From positions 7,908-71,907 of the forward strand of contig JBILVO010000004.1 of the NCBI GenBank assembly GCA_044370415.1: 64,000 nucleotides of DNA, read 5' to 3'. The translations under genes were made by a program, and so were the position numbers. The notes beneath the pieces are model-generated. The model searched no databases. It had not been told where the DNA came from and worked only from the letters and a program-made list of their open reading frames with translations. This DNA is from CAMCQY01 sp044370415. GTDB taxonomy: Bacteria > Planctomycetota > Planctomycetia > Pirellulales > UBA1268. Within the stretch, counting starts at the first letter, position 1. Each line of letters starts with the position of its first letter. Shown one piece after another: positions 34,739-43,738 of this stretch.

Positions 34739-35623
34739 ATGACCAGGCTCCCTCCCGTTCTTTTCGTCGCCTCGTGTTTCGTGATGCTCCAGGGCTGCGG
34801 CCCGACGCGTCTCGCCGCGCCAATCGCCGACGCCGGGGCCGCTGAGAAGATTCGTGCGACCCTCGTCGCCGCTTCGGCGGGCGGCGGTGGTGGCGGGACG
34901 GCCGCTGCCACCGGCACGGGCTGGGCCACGCTCAAGGGCCGCTTCACGTTTGCTGGCACTCCCGGCCAGGCCAAGGCTCTCGTCGTCGACAAGGACACCG
35001 AGGTCTGCTCGAAGGGCGGCATGAAACTCTTGGACCGGTCGCTGCTGGTCGATCCGTCCAGCAAGGGCCTCGCCAACGTCGTGGTCTTCGCCCGTAAGAC
35101 CAGCCGCGTGAAGGAGGCTGACGCCTCCGGCACCCCGCCGGTGTTCGACCAGAAGAACTGCGAATTCCTCACGCCGGTGTTCGCCGCCCGCGTCGGCCAG
35201 CCGATCGACGTGAAGAACAGCGACCCCGTGGGCCACAACACGAACGTCGCGGGTACGAGCTTCAATCAGCTCATTCCGGCCGGCGCCGGCACGCTGTTCA
35301 AGCCCGATTCCGAGACCGGCATGCCGACGATGGTGACCTGCAACATCCACCCGTGGATGAAGGCCTACGCCGTCTTCCGGAAAGACGGCTACGTCTCGGT
35401 CAGCGCCGCGGACGGCTCGTTCACCATCCCCGACCTGCCCGCGGGCGAGACCATCGAATTCCAGGTCTGGCACGAGCGTTCCAGCGGCCCCAACGGCGCG
35501 GTGGGCATCGACAAGCCCGACCTGAAGTGGACGCCAAAGGGCCGCTTCCAGATCAAGCTCCAGGAAAACGAGGTCAAGGATCTCGGCGCCCTCGAGGTGC
35601 CGGCCTCCGCGATCGGCACGTGA
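34739..35623 (+). CDS. Cupredoxin-like lipoprotein, copy 2
   Basis: The protein is 294 residues. The signal ends in the lipobox VMLQGC, predicting membrane anchoring. The domain layout repeats that of the preceding gene: WATLKGRFTFAGTP, then SDPVGHNTNVAG (His) and TCNIHPWMKAYAVF (Cys, His, Met), then a C-terminal FTIPDLPAGETIEFQVWHE. A Gly/Ala linker separates lipid anchor from domain. The two are tandem paralogues, one soluble and one tethered; six bases separate them. Together they suggest a relay of copper-protein carriers in the periplasm. Confidence 0.86.
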   Translation: MTRLPPVLFVASCFVMLQGCGPTRLAAPIADAGAAEKIRATLVAASAGGGGGGTAAATGTGWATLKGRFTFAGTPGQAKALVVDKDTEVCSKGGMKLLDRSLLVDPSSKGLANVVVFARKTSRVKEADASGTPPVFDQKNCEFLTPVFAARVGQPIDVKNSDPVGHNTNVAGTSFNQLIPAGAGTLFKPDSETGMPTMVTCNIHPWMKAYAVFRKDGYVSVSAADGSFTIPDLPAGETIEFQVWHERSSGPNGAVGIDKPDLKWTPKGRFQIKLQENEVKDLGALEVPASAIGT

Positions 35624-35664
35624 CACCGTCGTCCCCGCTCCCCGTTTTGCACGCCACCAAGCCT

Positions 35665-36912
35665 ATGAACCTCCTCTCTGCCTGCCGCATCCTGCCCGCG
35701 ACACTCGCCGCTTGTCTCGCGCTTGCCGCCACCGGTTGCGGCACCACGCCACCGGCATCCTTCCGTCCCAACATGGTGGAGGCTGCGGCGCCATCCGCCG
35801 AGAAGGACTCGATCTCCGCCGAGCAGGCGCTCACGCCTGCCCAGCGAAAGCAGGTCGCCACCATCCTCCTCGCCATGTTCGGCACGCCCGACAATCCCGT
35901 GGCGCTGCCCGAGACGGGCCTCGACGAGGCGAAGTTGCACCTGTGCGCCGGCCCGGTCCGCAGCGACATCGTGGGCCGCAAGAACGGCCTCTACCGCGAG
36001 CACTGTGCCCACTGCCACGGCATCAGCGGCGACGGTCTCGGCCCAACGGCCGCATTCCTCAACCCCTACCCCCGCGACTATCGGCCTGGCGTTTTCAAGT
36101 TCAAGAGCACCGAGCGGGCCGACAAGCCGACGCACGCCGACCTCGTGCGCATCCTCCACAACGGCATCCCCGGCACGTCGATGCCGTCGTTCGCACTCCT
36201 GAGCGCGGCCCAGGTCGACGCGCTCGCCGAGTACGTGAAATACCTCAGCATCCGCGGCGAGACCGAACTGGCGCTCATGCGGGCGTTCTTTGAGCTCGAC
36301 GACGACGCCCAGGGCACTCTGCCGGAGACGAAGGAGTTCCTCGTCGGCGAGACCCTAACGCCGATCGCGGAAAAGTGGCAGGCAGCCGCGGCCGCACAGA
36401 TTCCGGTGCCGGTGATGCCTGCCGACCTCGACATGACCGCCTCCATCGCCAAGGGGCGCGAGCTCTTCTACGGCGACAAGGCCAACTGCGTGAAGTGCCA
36501 CGGCCCCACCGCTCTCGGCGACGGTCAGGCCAACGATTACGACGACTGGAACAAGAACGTCCACAAGATCACCAACAAGCTGGTGAAGCTCCGCGAGTCC
36601 GAGAATGGCCTTGACGCGGGGCAGCGGACCTGGGCCAACGAGTTCTCGCAGGTGCTCGCCGGCGACGCGCTCAGGCCCCGGACGATTCCGCCGCGAAACC
36701 TGCGGCAGGGCGTCTACCGCGGCGGTCGCCGTCCGATCGACCTCTACTACCGGATCCACGCCGGCATCAACGGCGCGCCGATGCCGGCCGCCAAGGGCAC
36801 CATCTCGCCGGAGGACATCTGGCACATCGTCAACTACATCCAGTCGCTGCCCTATGACTTCGACGGCGAACTCGGGGCGGATCGACCGATGGTGGCACAG
36901 GATCGGTACTGA
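35665..36912 (+). CDS. Dihaem cytochrome c lipoprotein
   Basis: The protein is 415 residues. The lipobox LAATGC near residue 28 predicts a lipid anchor. Haem sites are EHCAHCHG (about residue 115) and NCVKCHG (about 275). The first domain has the candidate axial Met in PGTSMPSFALLS, and the second in NGAPMPAAKGTISPEDIW. Both domains end in typical YVKYLS and IVNYIQSLP helices of class I cytochromes. It lies just before the oxidase subunits and is a plausible electron donor to the CuA site. Confidence 0.9.
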   Translation: MNLLSACRILPATLAACLALAATGCGTTPPASFRPNMVEAAAPSAEKDSISAEQALTPAQRKQVATILLAMFGTPDNPVALPETGLDEAKLHLCAGPVRSDIVGRKNGLYREHCAHCHGISGDGLGPTAAFLNPYPRDYRPGVFKFKSTERADKPTHADLVRILHNGIPGTSMPSFALLSAAQVDALAEYVKYLSIRGETELALMRAFFELDDDAQGTLPETKEFLVGETLTPIAEKWQAAAAAQIPVPVMPADLDMTASIAKGRELFYGDKANCVKCHGPTALGDGQANDYDDWNKNVHKITNKLVKLRESENGLDAGQRTWANEFSQVLAGDALRPRTIPPRNLRQGVYRGGRRPIDLYYRIHAGINGAPMPAAKGTISPEDIWHIVNYIQSLPYDFDGELGADRPMVAQDRY

Positions 36913-37068
36913 GTCGAGGAATCCCGGCCGGGCACGGCCGCCGCGGGGCGGACGGCGAAAACACGACACGCAAGAAACGTTCAAGCAAGAGACATCCGAG
37001 ACGGTGACGACGGCCCCGCCGGGCCGCGGTGATCCGAGACACGCGAACACGACGGTGGAGCGATCGAC

Positions 37069-37866
37069 ATGAGCCGACTGTCTGGAATCTTCTGGTCTCT
37101 GCTGTTCCTCGCCGTGCCGGTGCTGGGCGTGGCCACGTTCGCCGTGGCGCCCGCCTACGACATCTGGCTGCCGAAGGACGTCTCCGAGCACGGTCCCGCG
37201 ATCGACGGCCTGTTCATGTTCATCCTCGTCCTCACGGGCGTGGTCTTCATCGTCACGGAGATGCTGCTCTTTTGGTTCATCTGGAAGTACGATGCATCGC
37301 AGGTGAAGGGACCCGCCACCTACATCCATGGCAGCCACGTGCTCGAGGTAGTGTGGACGATCATCCCGGCGGCCACGCTGCTCTTCCTCGCGATCTACCA
37401 GATGAACACCTGGGCCGACGTGAAGATGCGTCGGCCCGCGATGGCACCGACCGTGGAGGTCGTGGCGCGGCAGTTCGAGTGGCGGCTCCGCTATCCGGGC
37501 CGCGACGGCGTGCTGGGCACCCGCGACGACCTGTTCCTCACGAACGACCTGCACGTGCCGGTCGACGAGGATGTCCTCATCCAGCTCAAGAGCATGGACG
37601 TGCTCCACAGCTTCTTCCTCCCCAACCTGCGGATCAAGCAGGACGCCGTGCCGGGCATGAAGATTCCGGTCTGGTTCAAGGCGAAGGAGACGGGACAGTT
37701 CGACATCGTCTGTGCCGAGCTGTGCGGCTGGGGCCACTACAAGATGAAGGGCCGCATCACCGTCGAATCCCGTGCCGACTTCGACCGCTGGCTCGAGGAG
37801 ACCTACGCCCGCCAGGAGGCGACGCAGCCCGCTCCCGAGGACGTCGCCGCCTCCACCGCCGAGTGA
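37069..37866 (+). CDS. coxB: Cytochrome c oxidase subunit II
   Basis: The protein is 265 residues. It has two membrane helices (GLFMFILVLTGVVFIVTEML; LEVVWTIIPAATLLFLAIY) and a periplasmic CuA domain with VLHSFFLPNLRIKQDAVPGM (His ligand) and CAELCGWGHYKM (two Cys, His, Met). All CuA ligands are present. It accepts electrons from a cytochrome c or copper protein. No fused C-terminal haem domain is present, consistent with separate carriers encoded upstream. GGAG lies eight bases before the ATG. Confidence 0.96.
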   Translation: MSRLSGIFWSLLFLAVPVLGVATFAVAPAYDIWLPKDVSEHGPAIDGLFMFILVLTGVVFIVTEMLLFWFIWKYDASQVKGPATYIHGSHVLEVVWTIIPAATLLFLAIYQMNTWADVKMRRPAMAPTVEVVARQFEWRLRYPGRDGVLGTRDDLFLTNDLHVPVDEDVLIQLKSMDVLHSFFLPNLRIKQDAVPGMKIPVWFKAKETGQFDIVCAELCGWGHYKMKGRITVESRADFDRWLEETYARQEATQPAPEDVAASTAE

Positions 37867-37947
37867 CCGCATCGAATCGCACCTCCGCAACCTTCCCGCT
37901 CCCCGCCCCCTACGAACACACAGTCAGGCCTCCCAGGAGAGACTGCC

Positions 37948-39765
37948 ATGAGCATCGCTACGACCTCCTCGCTCTCGCACGGAACGGCCACGAGCCTGCC
38001 GCCGGCCCGCAAACCGCGGCCGGTGGCCGAATTCCTCTCGACCTACGTCTTTTCCAAGGACCACAAGGTCATCGGCCTGCAGTTCCTCTTCTCCACGCTG
38101 CTGTGGTTCCTCATCGGCGGGCTCTTGGCGCTCGCCGTCCGCTGGCAGGTCGCCTGGCCGTGGTCCGACGTGCCGGTGCTCGGCAAGCTGTTCGCGCAGC
38201 AGGGCGGCCAGATGTCGCCCGAGTTCTACACGATGCTCTTCACGATGCACGCCTCGGTGATGATCTTCCTGGTGATCATCCCGATCCTCGCGGGCGCCTT
38301 CGGCAACTTCCTCATCCCGCTGATGATCGGCGCCGATGACATGGCGTTCCCCACGCTCAACATGCTTTCGTACTGGTTCATGTGGCCCGCCTTCGCCTGC
38401 TTCGGTGCGAGCTTCTTCGTCGAGGGCGGCGCCGCCTCGGGCGGCTGGACGAGCTACCCGACACTGTCGACGAACCCCGCGTCGTCGCCCTCCAGCGGCA
38501 TGGGGCAGACGCTCTGGCTGCTCGGCCTCACCTTTGTGGGCGTTTCGAGCATGCTCGGCAGCGTCAACTACATGACCACGATCATCCTCATGCGGGCGCC
38601 GGGCATGACGATGTTTCGCCTGCCGATGACGATCTGGGGCATGTTCATCACCGCCATCCTCCAGGCCTTCGCCCTCCCCGTGCTCACGGCGGCCGGCTTC
38701 ATGCAACTGGCGGACCGCATGTTCGGCACCGGCTTCTTCTCGCCCGAGGGGAACGTCGTCAACAACGCGATCGCCGGCGCCGGCGGCGGCCAACCGCTCC
38801 TCTGGCAGCACCTCTTCTGGTTCTACAGCCACCCGGCCGTCTACATCATGATCCTGCCGGCGATGGGCATGGTGAGCGACATCCTCACCGTCTTCGCCCG
38901 CAAGCCGCTGTTCGGCTATCGGCCGATGGTCTACTCGGTCGCCGGCATCGCCGGCCTCGGGTTCATCGTCTGGGGCCACCACATGTTCATGTCGGGCATG
39001 AACCCGGCGCTGGGCATCACCTTCATGGTGTCGACGATGATGATCGCCCTGCCGAGCGCCGTGAAGACGTTCAACTGGCTCGGCACTCTGTGGGGTGGAA
39101 AGATCGAGTTCACGACGTCGATGCTCTTCGCACTCTCGTTCGTCTCGATGTTCATCATCGGCGGCCTGTCGGGCATCTTCATGGCCGCCACCCCGGTCGA
39201 CATCTTCATCCACGACACCTACTTCATCGTGGCGCACTTCCACTACGTGCTCTTCGCCGGCACGGCGATGGGAGTGTGGGCGGCGATCTACTTCTGGTTC
39301 CCGAAGATGTTCGGCCGCACGATGAACGAGTTCTGGGGGAAGGCCCACTTCTTCCTGACCTTCATCTTCCTCAACGGCACGTTCTTCACGATGCACATCC
39401 TCGGCGCCGTGGGCTTCCCGCGGCGGCTCGCCGATGCATACCACTACGAGACGTTCCACCACCTGCAGCCGCTCAACGCGTTCATGACGTGGTGCGCCAT
39501 CGGCATGGTGTCGTGCCAGATCATCTTCGCGATCAACTTCTTCTGGAGCATGTTCTTCGGCCCGGTCGCAGGCCGGAATCCGTGGAACGCCAACACGCTC
39601 GAGTGGACCGCGCCGAGCCCTCCTGGCCACGGCAACTTCGACTTCCAGCCCGTGGTCTACCGCGGGCCGTACGAATACTCGGTGCCGGGCGTCGAGAAGG
39701 ACCACCTGATGCAGACCGATCCTCCGAACGCGGCCGCGGCGGCTGCTGCGGCGGCGTCGCACTGA
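37948..39765 (+). CDS. coxA: Cytochrome c oxidase subunit I, A2-type
   Basis: The protein is 605 residues with 12 core helices. It carries the low-spin haem His in FTMHASVMIFLVI, the CuB/Tyr crosslink motif HLFWFYSHPAVYIMILPAMG, the CuB His pair WGHHMFMSGM, and HDTYFIVAHFHYVLFAG for the two haems. The D-channel Glu is replaced: the sequence is YSHPAVY, the signature of A2-type haem-copper oxidases. It reduces oxygen to water and pumps protons. AGGAGAG precedes the ATG. The C-terminus is an Ala run, and a tandem repeat array starts directly at the stop codon. Confidence 0.96.
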   Translation: MSIATTSSLSHGTATSLPPARKPRPVAEFLSTYVFSKDHKVIGLQFLFSTLLWFLIGGLLALAVRWQVAWPWSDVPVLGKLFAQQGGQMSPEFYTMLFTMHASVMIFLVIIPILAGAFGNFLIPLMIGADDMAFPTLNMLSYWFMWPAFACFGASFFVEGGAASGGWTSYPTLSTNPASSPSSGMGQTLWLLGLTFVGVSSMLGSVNYMTTIILMRAPGMTMFRLPMTIWGMFITAILQAFALPVLTAAGFMQLADRMFGTGFFSPEGNVVNNAIAGAGGGQPLLWQHLFWFYSHPAVYIMILPAMGMVSDILTVFARKPLFGYRPMVYSVAGIAGLGFIVWGHHMFMSGMNPALGITFMVSTMMIALPSAVKTFNWLGTLWGGKIEFTTSMLFALSFVSMFIIGGLSGIFMAATPVDIFIHDTYFIVAHFHYVLFAGTAMGVWAAIYFWFPKMFGRTMNEFWGKAHFFLTFIFLNGTFFTMHILGAVGFPRRLADAYHYETFHHLQPLNAFMTWCAIGMVSCQIIFAINFFWSMFFGPVAGRNPWNANTLEWTAPSPPGHGNFDFQPVVYRGPYEYSVPGVEKDHLMQTDPPNAAAAAAAAASH

Positions 39766-39980
39766 TTGAGGCAGCCGTCCCGGCGGCTGCGAGAGACTTG
39801 AGGCAGCCGTCCCGGCGGCTGCGAGAGACTTGAGGCAGCCGTCCCGGCGGCTGCGAGAGACTTGAGGCAGCCGTCCCGGCGGCTGCGAGAGACTTGAGGC
39901 AGCCGTGCTGGATGAGGCGGCTGCGAGAGACTTGAGGCAGCCGTGCTGGATGAGGCGGCCAACGAGCGGCTGCGAGAGAG
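39766..39980. repeat. Tandem array of hairpin-forming 32-bp repeats
   Basis: Four perfect 32-bp copies occupy 39766-39893. Two longer, diverged copies (38 and 49 bp) occupy 39894-39980. Each perfect unit contains GCAGCCG, a six-base loop TCCCGG, then CGGCTGC, so each copy can fold as a hairpin. The array begins on the base after the coxA stop and ends 48 bp before the ctaA start. It could slow ribosomes or protect the upstream message end; it resembles REP/BIME-type elements, not CRISPR, since there are no spacers. Confidence 0.9.
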
Positions 39981-40028
39981 TTGCGAGACAACAGACGTTC
40001 GACCATCGAGCCGACCGACCACGCCCCC

Positions 40029-41036
40029 ATGACACGCCGCTCCTTCAACTGGCCGCACGCGATTGCGTGCCTGCTCGTCGCGGTGACGGCGGTGCTGCTG
40101 TCGTTCGGGGCGCTCGTCACGACCTATGAGGCGGCGATGGCGGTGCCCGACTGGCCGGGCACCTACGGCCACAACATGTTCCTGTTTCCACTGACCGAGT
40201 GGCTCCACGGTCCCTGGGACCTGTTCCTCGAGCACGGCCACCGGCTCCTCGGCGCGGCCACGGGCATCGTGACGCTCGTGCTCGTCGCAGTCGCCTGGCG
40301 CGGGCAGGCATCGCCCGCCGTCCGCTGGCTGGCGGTGGCGGCGGTGGCGCTCGTGGTGGTGCAGGGGCTCCTCGGCGGCGCGAGGGTGCTGCTCGACGAC
40401 AAGACGGTGGCGAAGGTGCACGCCTGCACCGGCCCGCTGTTCTTCGCCGTGGCGGTGGCGATCGCGACCGCCACCCGGCCGCAGTCGGTCCAAGGCCCGG
40501 GGCGGCCCTCCCCCGAGCCTCCCAGTGCCCGGGCGATCGTGGCCTCGACGGCCGCAGCCGGCCTCGTGATCGCCTCCTACCTGCAGCTCGTGGCCGGCGC
40601 CCAACTGCGGCACCTGGATGCCACCGTCGATCCGTTCACCTTCCGTTGGCTCGTCGGCGTGCACGTGGCTGGTGCGGCCATCGTGGCTGCAATCGCCCTG
40701 GTGCTCGCCTGGGCCAATGCCTCCGCCACCGCGTCGACACGGACGTGGTCATGGCTGATCGCCGCGTTCGTCGTCGCCCAGGTGGTTCTCGGCTGCGGCG
40801 CCTGGGTCGCCTCCTGGGGGCTTCCCTCGGGCCTCCTCCCCGTCGATTGGCAGCCCACACGGGCCGTCGTCGCCCGGAGCACGAGCGGCGCGATGATCGT
40901 CACCGGCCACGTGCTGCTCGGCATGGCAATCCTCGGCTCGTCGGTCGTGCTCTGGATCATCGGCGGCGGACTGGCGTCCCACGGCGACCGTCGCCGGCTT
41001 CCGGGCGACGTCGAGATGGAAAGGGCCTTCGCATGA
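40029..41036 (+). CDS. ctaA: Haem A synthase (CtaA/Cox15)
   Basis: The protein is 335 residues with about eight membrane helices. Conserved His residues appear in LEHGHRLLGAATG, KVHACTGPLFFAV, VGVHVAGAAIV and VTGHVLLGMAI, giving the two pairs needed for haem binding. It oxidises the C8 methyl of haem O to give haem A for the oxidase. The ATG at 40029 is chosen; a TTG sixteen codons earlier would start inside the repeat tail. The stop overlaps the start of ctaB by ATGA. Confidence 0.93.
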   Translation: MTRRSFNWPHAIACLLVAVTAVLLSFGALVTTYEAAMAVPDWPGTYGHNMFLFPLTEWLHGPWDLFLEHGHRLLGAATGIVTLVLVAVAWRGQASPAVRWLAVAAVALVVVQGLLGGARVLLDDKTVAKVHACTGPLFFAVAVAIATATRPQSVQGPGRPSPEPPSARAIVASTAAAGLVIASYLQLVAGAQLRHLDATVDPFTFRWLVGVHVAGAAIVAAIALVLAWANASATASTRTWSWLIAAFVVAQVVLGCGAWVASWGLPSGLLPVDWQPTRAVVARSTSGAMIVTGHVLLGMAILGSSVVLWIIGGGLASHGDRRRLPGDVEMERAFA

Positions 41037-42016
41037 GCCCGCCCCCCGTGCTCGCGCCCGTCCCCGTCGCCATCCCCGCGGCTGCGCTGCCGGTCGACGC
41101 CGAGTCGCTGACGGTACCCCGTGGATTCGCCGCCTGCTGGGCCGACGGCTCGCAGCTCGTGCGGCCGCGGATCGCGCTGATGGTCCTCGCGACCGTGTGG
41201 GCAGCGGCCTGGATCACCGCCGGCGCCGACCGGCTGCCGGCCGGCACGATCGGCTGGCTCCTGCTCGGCACGGCGCTCGTCGCCGCAAGCTCGAGCATCG
41301 CGAACCAGATCGTCGAGCGTGCCACCGATCGGCTGATGCCCCGCACGGCGCGGCGTCCGATCGCCAGCGGTCGCCTGGCCGTGGAGCCGGCCGTCGCGGC
41401 GGCGGCGGTGCTGCTCGCAGCCGGCCTCGCCATCCAGACGCGGGTCTGCGGCTGGCCGCCGGCCGCGGCCGCACTTGCCACGTGGCTGCTCTACGTCGTC
41501 GTCTACACGCCGCTGAAAAAGACCACGCCGCTCAACACCGCAGTCGGCGCCGTGGCCGGAGCGTTGCCCGTCGCGATCGGATGGCTGGCCGCCGACGGCC
41601 CGCGGCGACTGGCTGCCGGCGACGCGGCGGGAACGCTCGCCGTGGCGGCGCTGGCCACCGTGCTCTACCTCTGGCAGTTCCCGCACTTCATGGCGATCGC
41701 CTGGCTCTACCGGCGGCAGTACGCGGCCGCCGGGCTGCGGATGCTCACCGTCGACGATCCCTCGGGCCTGCGGGCGGCGGCGCAATCGCTGGCCGCCGCG
41801 CTGGCGATGATCCCGGTGAGCCTGGTGCTGGCCGTGCCCTCCGGCAGCGTCAGGCTCTTCCTGGCTGCGGCGATCGCCGCGGTCGCCTATGCTGTCGCCA
41901 CCGTCAGTTTCGCGATCCGCCGCGACGACGCGTCGGCCCGCGTGCTCCTGTTCACCTCCCTCGGCTCCCTGCTCGCGCTGCTCACGGCCGCGGTCGTGCT
42001 CGGCACGCCGTCCTGA
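41033..42016 (+). CDS. ctaB: Protohaem IX farnesyltransferase (haem O synthase)
   Basis: The protein is 327 residues of the UbiA superfamily. The first prenyl-diphosphate motif reads NQIVERATDRLMPRTARRP, in which Glu replaces the first Asp of the usual N-x3-D-x3-D pattern. Other signatures are YTPLKKTTPLNTAVGAVAGA and LYLWQFPHFMAIAWLYRRQY. It adds farnesyl to haem B, the step before CtaA. It overlaps ctaA by four bases, as expected for consecutive steps. Confidence 0.94.
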   Translation: MSPPPVLAPVPVAIPAAALPVDAESLTVPRGFAACWADGSQLVRPRIALMVLATVWAAAWITAGADRLPAGTIGWLLLGTALVAASSSIANQIVERATDRLMPRTARRPIASGRLAVEPAVAAAAVLLAAGLAIQTRVCGWPPAAAALATWLLYVVVYTPLKKTTPLNTAVGAVAGALPVAIGWLAADGPRRLAAGDAAGTLAVAALATVLYLWQFPHFMAIAWLYRRQYAAAGLRMLTVDDPSGLRAAAQSLAAALAMIPVSLVLAVPSGSVRLFLAAAIAAVAYAVATVSFAIRRDDASARVLLFTSLGSLLALLTAAVVLGTPS

Positions 42017-42060
42017 CCTCCTCCACGCTCCACGAACGACCTCCGGAAAGCGACCTGCTC

Positions 42061-43047
42061 ATGTCCGCCTCAGCGATCACGGCTTCCCACGGCCACGACG
42101 GCCACGGTCACGGTCACGACGACGGCCACCACGGGCACATCACACTGCAGTACCAGCCCGGGCTGCCGCTCACTCGCGGCAAGCTGATCATGTGGCTGTT
42201 CTTGTCGACGGAGATCATGTTCTTCGCGGCGCTGCTGGGCAGCTACGTCGTGCTGCGGTTCGGCGCCCCCGTCTGGCCCAAGCCGCATCACGTGCACCTG
42301 TCGGAGCCGATCGGGGCGTTCAACACCTTCGTGCTGATCTGCTCGAGCGTCACCATCGTTCTCGCCCTCGAGTCCGCGCGGGCCAACAAGGCGAGCGTGG
42401 CGAAGATCTGGATGCTGCTGACCCTCCTGCTCGGAACGCTCTTCCTCGGCGTGAAGGGCTACGAGTACGCGGCCAAGTTCTCGCACGGCATCTACCCGGC
42501 GATGCCCCACAGCCGCATCTACGAGCGGCCCGATCTCTACTACGGCTCCGCCGTCCGGGCCAGGCTCGGCGAGCCGGCGATCATCGACAGGCTCAAGGAA
42601 CTCGACGACACGCCCGCCGACAAGCTGACCGCCGAGCAGGTCGCGGCCCGCGGCCGGCTCCAGCAGATCCGCAAGATGGTGGCGAGCCCCGACCAGCAGG
42701 CCTTCGACCTCGCCGTCGTCGCCGACCAGGTGATGCCGCTGCCGACGGAGGGCTCCGGGAGCGACCACGGCGGAGGGCACGGTGGCCACGCCAGCGGCCT
42801 CAACGACGTCTTCCCGTGGCTGAGGCTGCCCACCGTCATTCCCGGCGGCAACATGTGGGCCAGCACCTACTTCCTGCTCACGGGCTTCCACGCGATCCAC
42901 GTCGGCGTGGGACTGCTCGTGTTCGCGATCATGCTCACCTGGACGCTCAATGCCAAGCGGGCCGGGGCGATCGAGAACATCGGCCTCTACTGGCACTTCG
43001 TCGATCTCGTGTGGATCTTCCTCTTCCCGCTCCTCTACCTCTTTTGA
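42061..43047 (+). CDS. coxC: Cytochrome c oxidase subunit III with central insertion
   Basis: The protein is 328 residues. The N-terminus is His-rich (HGHDGHGHGHDDGHHGH), and the first helices carry KLIMWLFLSTEIMFFAALLG. A hydrophilic insertion of about 110 residues (from ERPDLYYGSAVRAR to a second His/Gly-rich stretch near 240) separates the third and fourth helices. The rest is standard: STYFLLTGFHAIHVGVGLLV and GLYWHFVDLVWIFLFPLLYL. It stabilises proton pumping in subunit I. The His tracts might hold copper. GGAAAG precedes the ATG. Confidence 0.93.
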   Translation: MSASAITASHGHDGHGHGHDDGHHGHITLQYQPGLPLTRGKLIMWLFLSTEIMFFAALLGSYVVLRFGAPVWPKPHHVHLSEPIGAFNTFVLICSSVTIVLALESARANKASVAKIWMLLTLLLGTLFLGVKGYEYAAKFSHGIYPAMPHSRIYERPDLYYGSAVRARLGEPAIIDRLKELDDTPADKLTAEQVAARGRLQQIRKMVASPDQQAFDLAVVADQVMPLPTEGSGSDHGGGHGGHASGLNDVFPWLRLPTVIPGGNMWASTYFLLTGFHAIHVGVGLLVFAIMLTWTLNAKRAGAIENIGLYWHFVDLVWIFLFPLLYLF

Positions 43048-43052
43048 GGCTC

Positions 43053-43553
43053 ATGATGTCCGACCACGACCCCCACGGCCCCGTCACCCGGCCCGGCGCG
43101 TCCGCCGACGAGACGCTGCAGCACGCGATCGAGGCGGAGCACGGCGGACACGGCGACCACCACTCCCACGGCGGGCTGGGCAAGTACCTGCTCGTGTTCC
43201 TCGCCCTCTGCGGCCTGACGACGATGTCGTTCTTCACCTACTCGCCGGCCTGGCCCTGGCGGGACCAGCCGCAGGTGGGCTGGACCTTCATGATGGCGGT
43301 CTCGTGCACGAAGGCGATGCTCGTGATCCTGTGCTTCATGCACGTCTGGTGGGAGGCGAACTGGAAGTACGTGCTCACGATCCCCGCCGCCATGATGGCG
43401 CTGTTTCTGGCGATCATGCTCATCCCCGACATCGGCCTGCGGAACCGGATGGTTTCTCAGGAGCGGGCGCTGCACATGGCGCGGGGCTCCGACGTGCGGC
43501 TTATGGAGCAGGCCGGCGAGGCGAAGGCGCTCGAGCAACCGGCGGGGCACTGA
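43053..43553 (+). CDS. coxD: Cytochrome c oxidase subunit IV-like protein
   Basis: The protein is 166 residues. A His-rich N-terminus (EHGGHGDHHSHGG) is followed by three membrane helices: KYLLVFLALCGLTTMSFF, FMMAVSCTKAMLVILCFMHV and VLTIPAAMMALFLAIML. The TKAMLVILCFMHVWWE segment matches the prokaryotic COX4 family. The start may be ATG 43053 or the following ATG 43056. It is the last oxidase subunit before the second repeat array. Confidence 0.88.
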   Translation: MMSDHDPHGPVTRPGASADETLQHAIEAEHGGHGDHHSHGGLGKYLLVFLALCGLTTMSFFTYSPAWPWRDQPQVGWTFMMAVSCTKAMLVILCFMHVWWEANWKYVLTIPAAMMALFLAIMLIPDIGLRNRMVSQERALHMARGSDVRLMEQAGEAKALEQPAGH

Positions 43554-43734
43554 ATACACGCGAAACACGGCCATCCTGGCCGTTTTCGCTGGGAACCTCG
43601 CGACGGCCGTCCGGGCCGTCGAGTCACACACTTGATACACGCGAAACACGGCCATCCTGGCCGTTTTCGCTGGGAACCTCGCGACGGCCGTCCGGGCCGT
43701 CGGAGGGGATGCCTGATCCACACGAAACACGGCC
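43554..43734. repeat. 68-bp direct repeats with two hairpins each, plus a third partial copy
   Basis: Bases 43554-43621 and 43635-43702 are identical 68-bp copies separated by 13 bp. A partial, diverged copy begins at 43716. Each full copy holds two perfect hairpins: ACGGCCA-TCC-TGGCCGT and GACGGCC-GTCCG-GGCCGTC. The array starts immediately after the coxD stop. The ATG of the Sco gene (43739) lies in the degenerate third copy, so the repeat may have shaped the translation start. Confidence 0.9.
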
Positions 43735-43738
43735 GTCC

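Noticed and set aside
39766..39980. Possible CRISPR array
   Set aside because: Units are contiguous with no unique spacers, no cas genes are nearby, and each unit is a hairpin by itself.
37924..40035. 703-residue minus-strand frame running through coxA and the repeat array
   Set aside because: coxA on the + strand is unmistakable. The minus frame stays open through the 32-bp repeats only because the unit has no stop in that frame.
42950..43738. Upstream extension of the Sco gene through the repeat array (frame open from 42950)
   Set aside because: The extension translates the 68-bp repeats into duplicated low-quality peptide and overlaps coxC/coxD. The signal peptide and lipobox fit a start at 43739.
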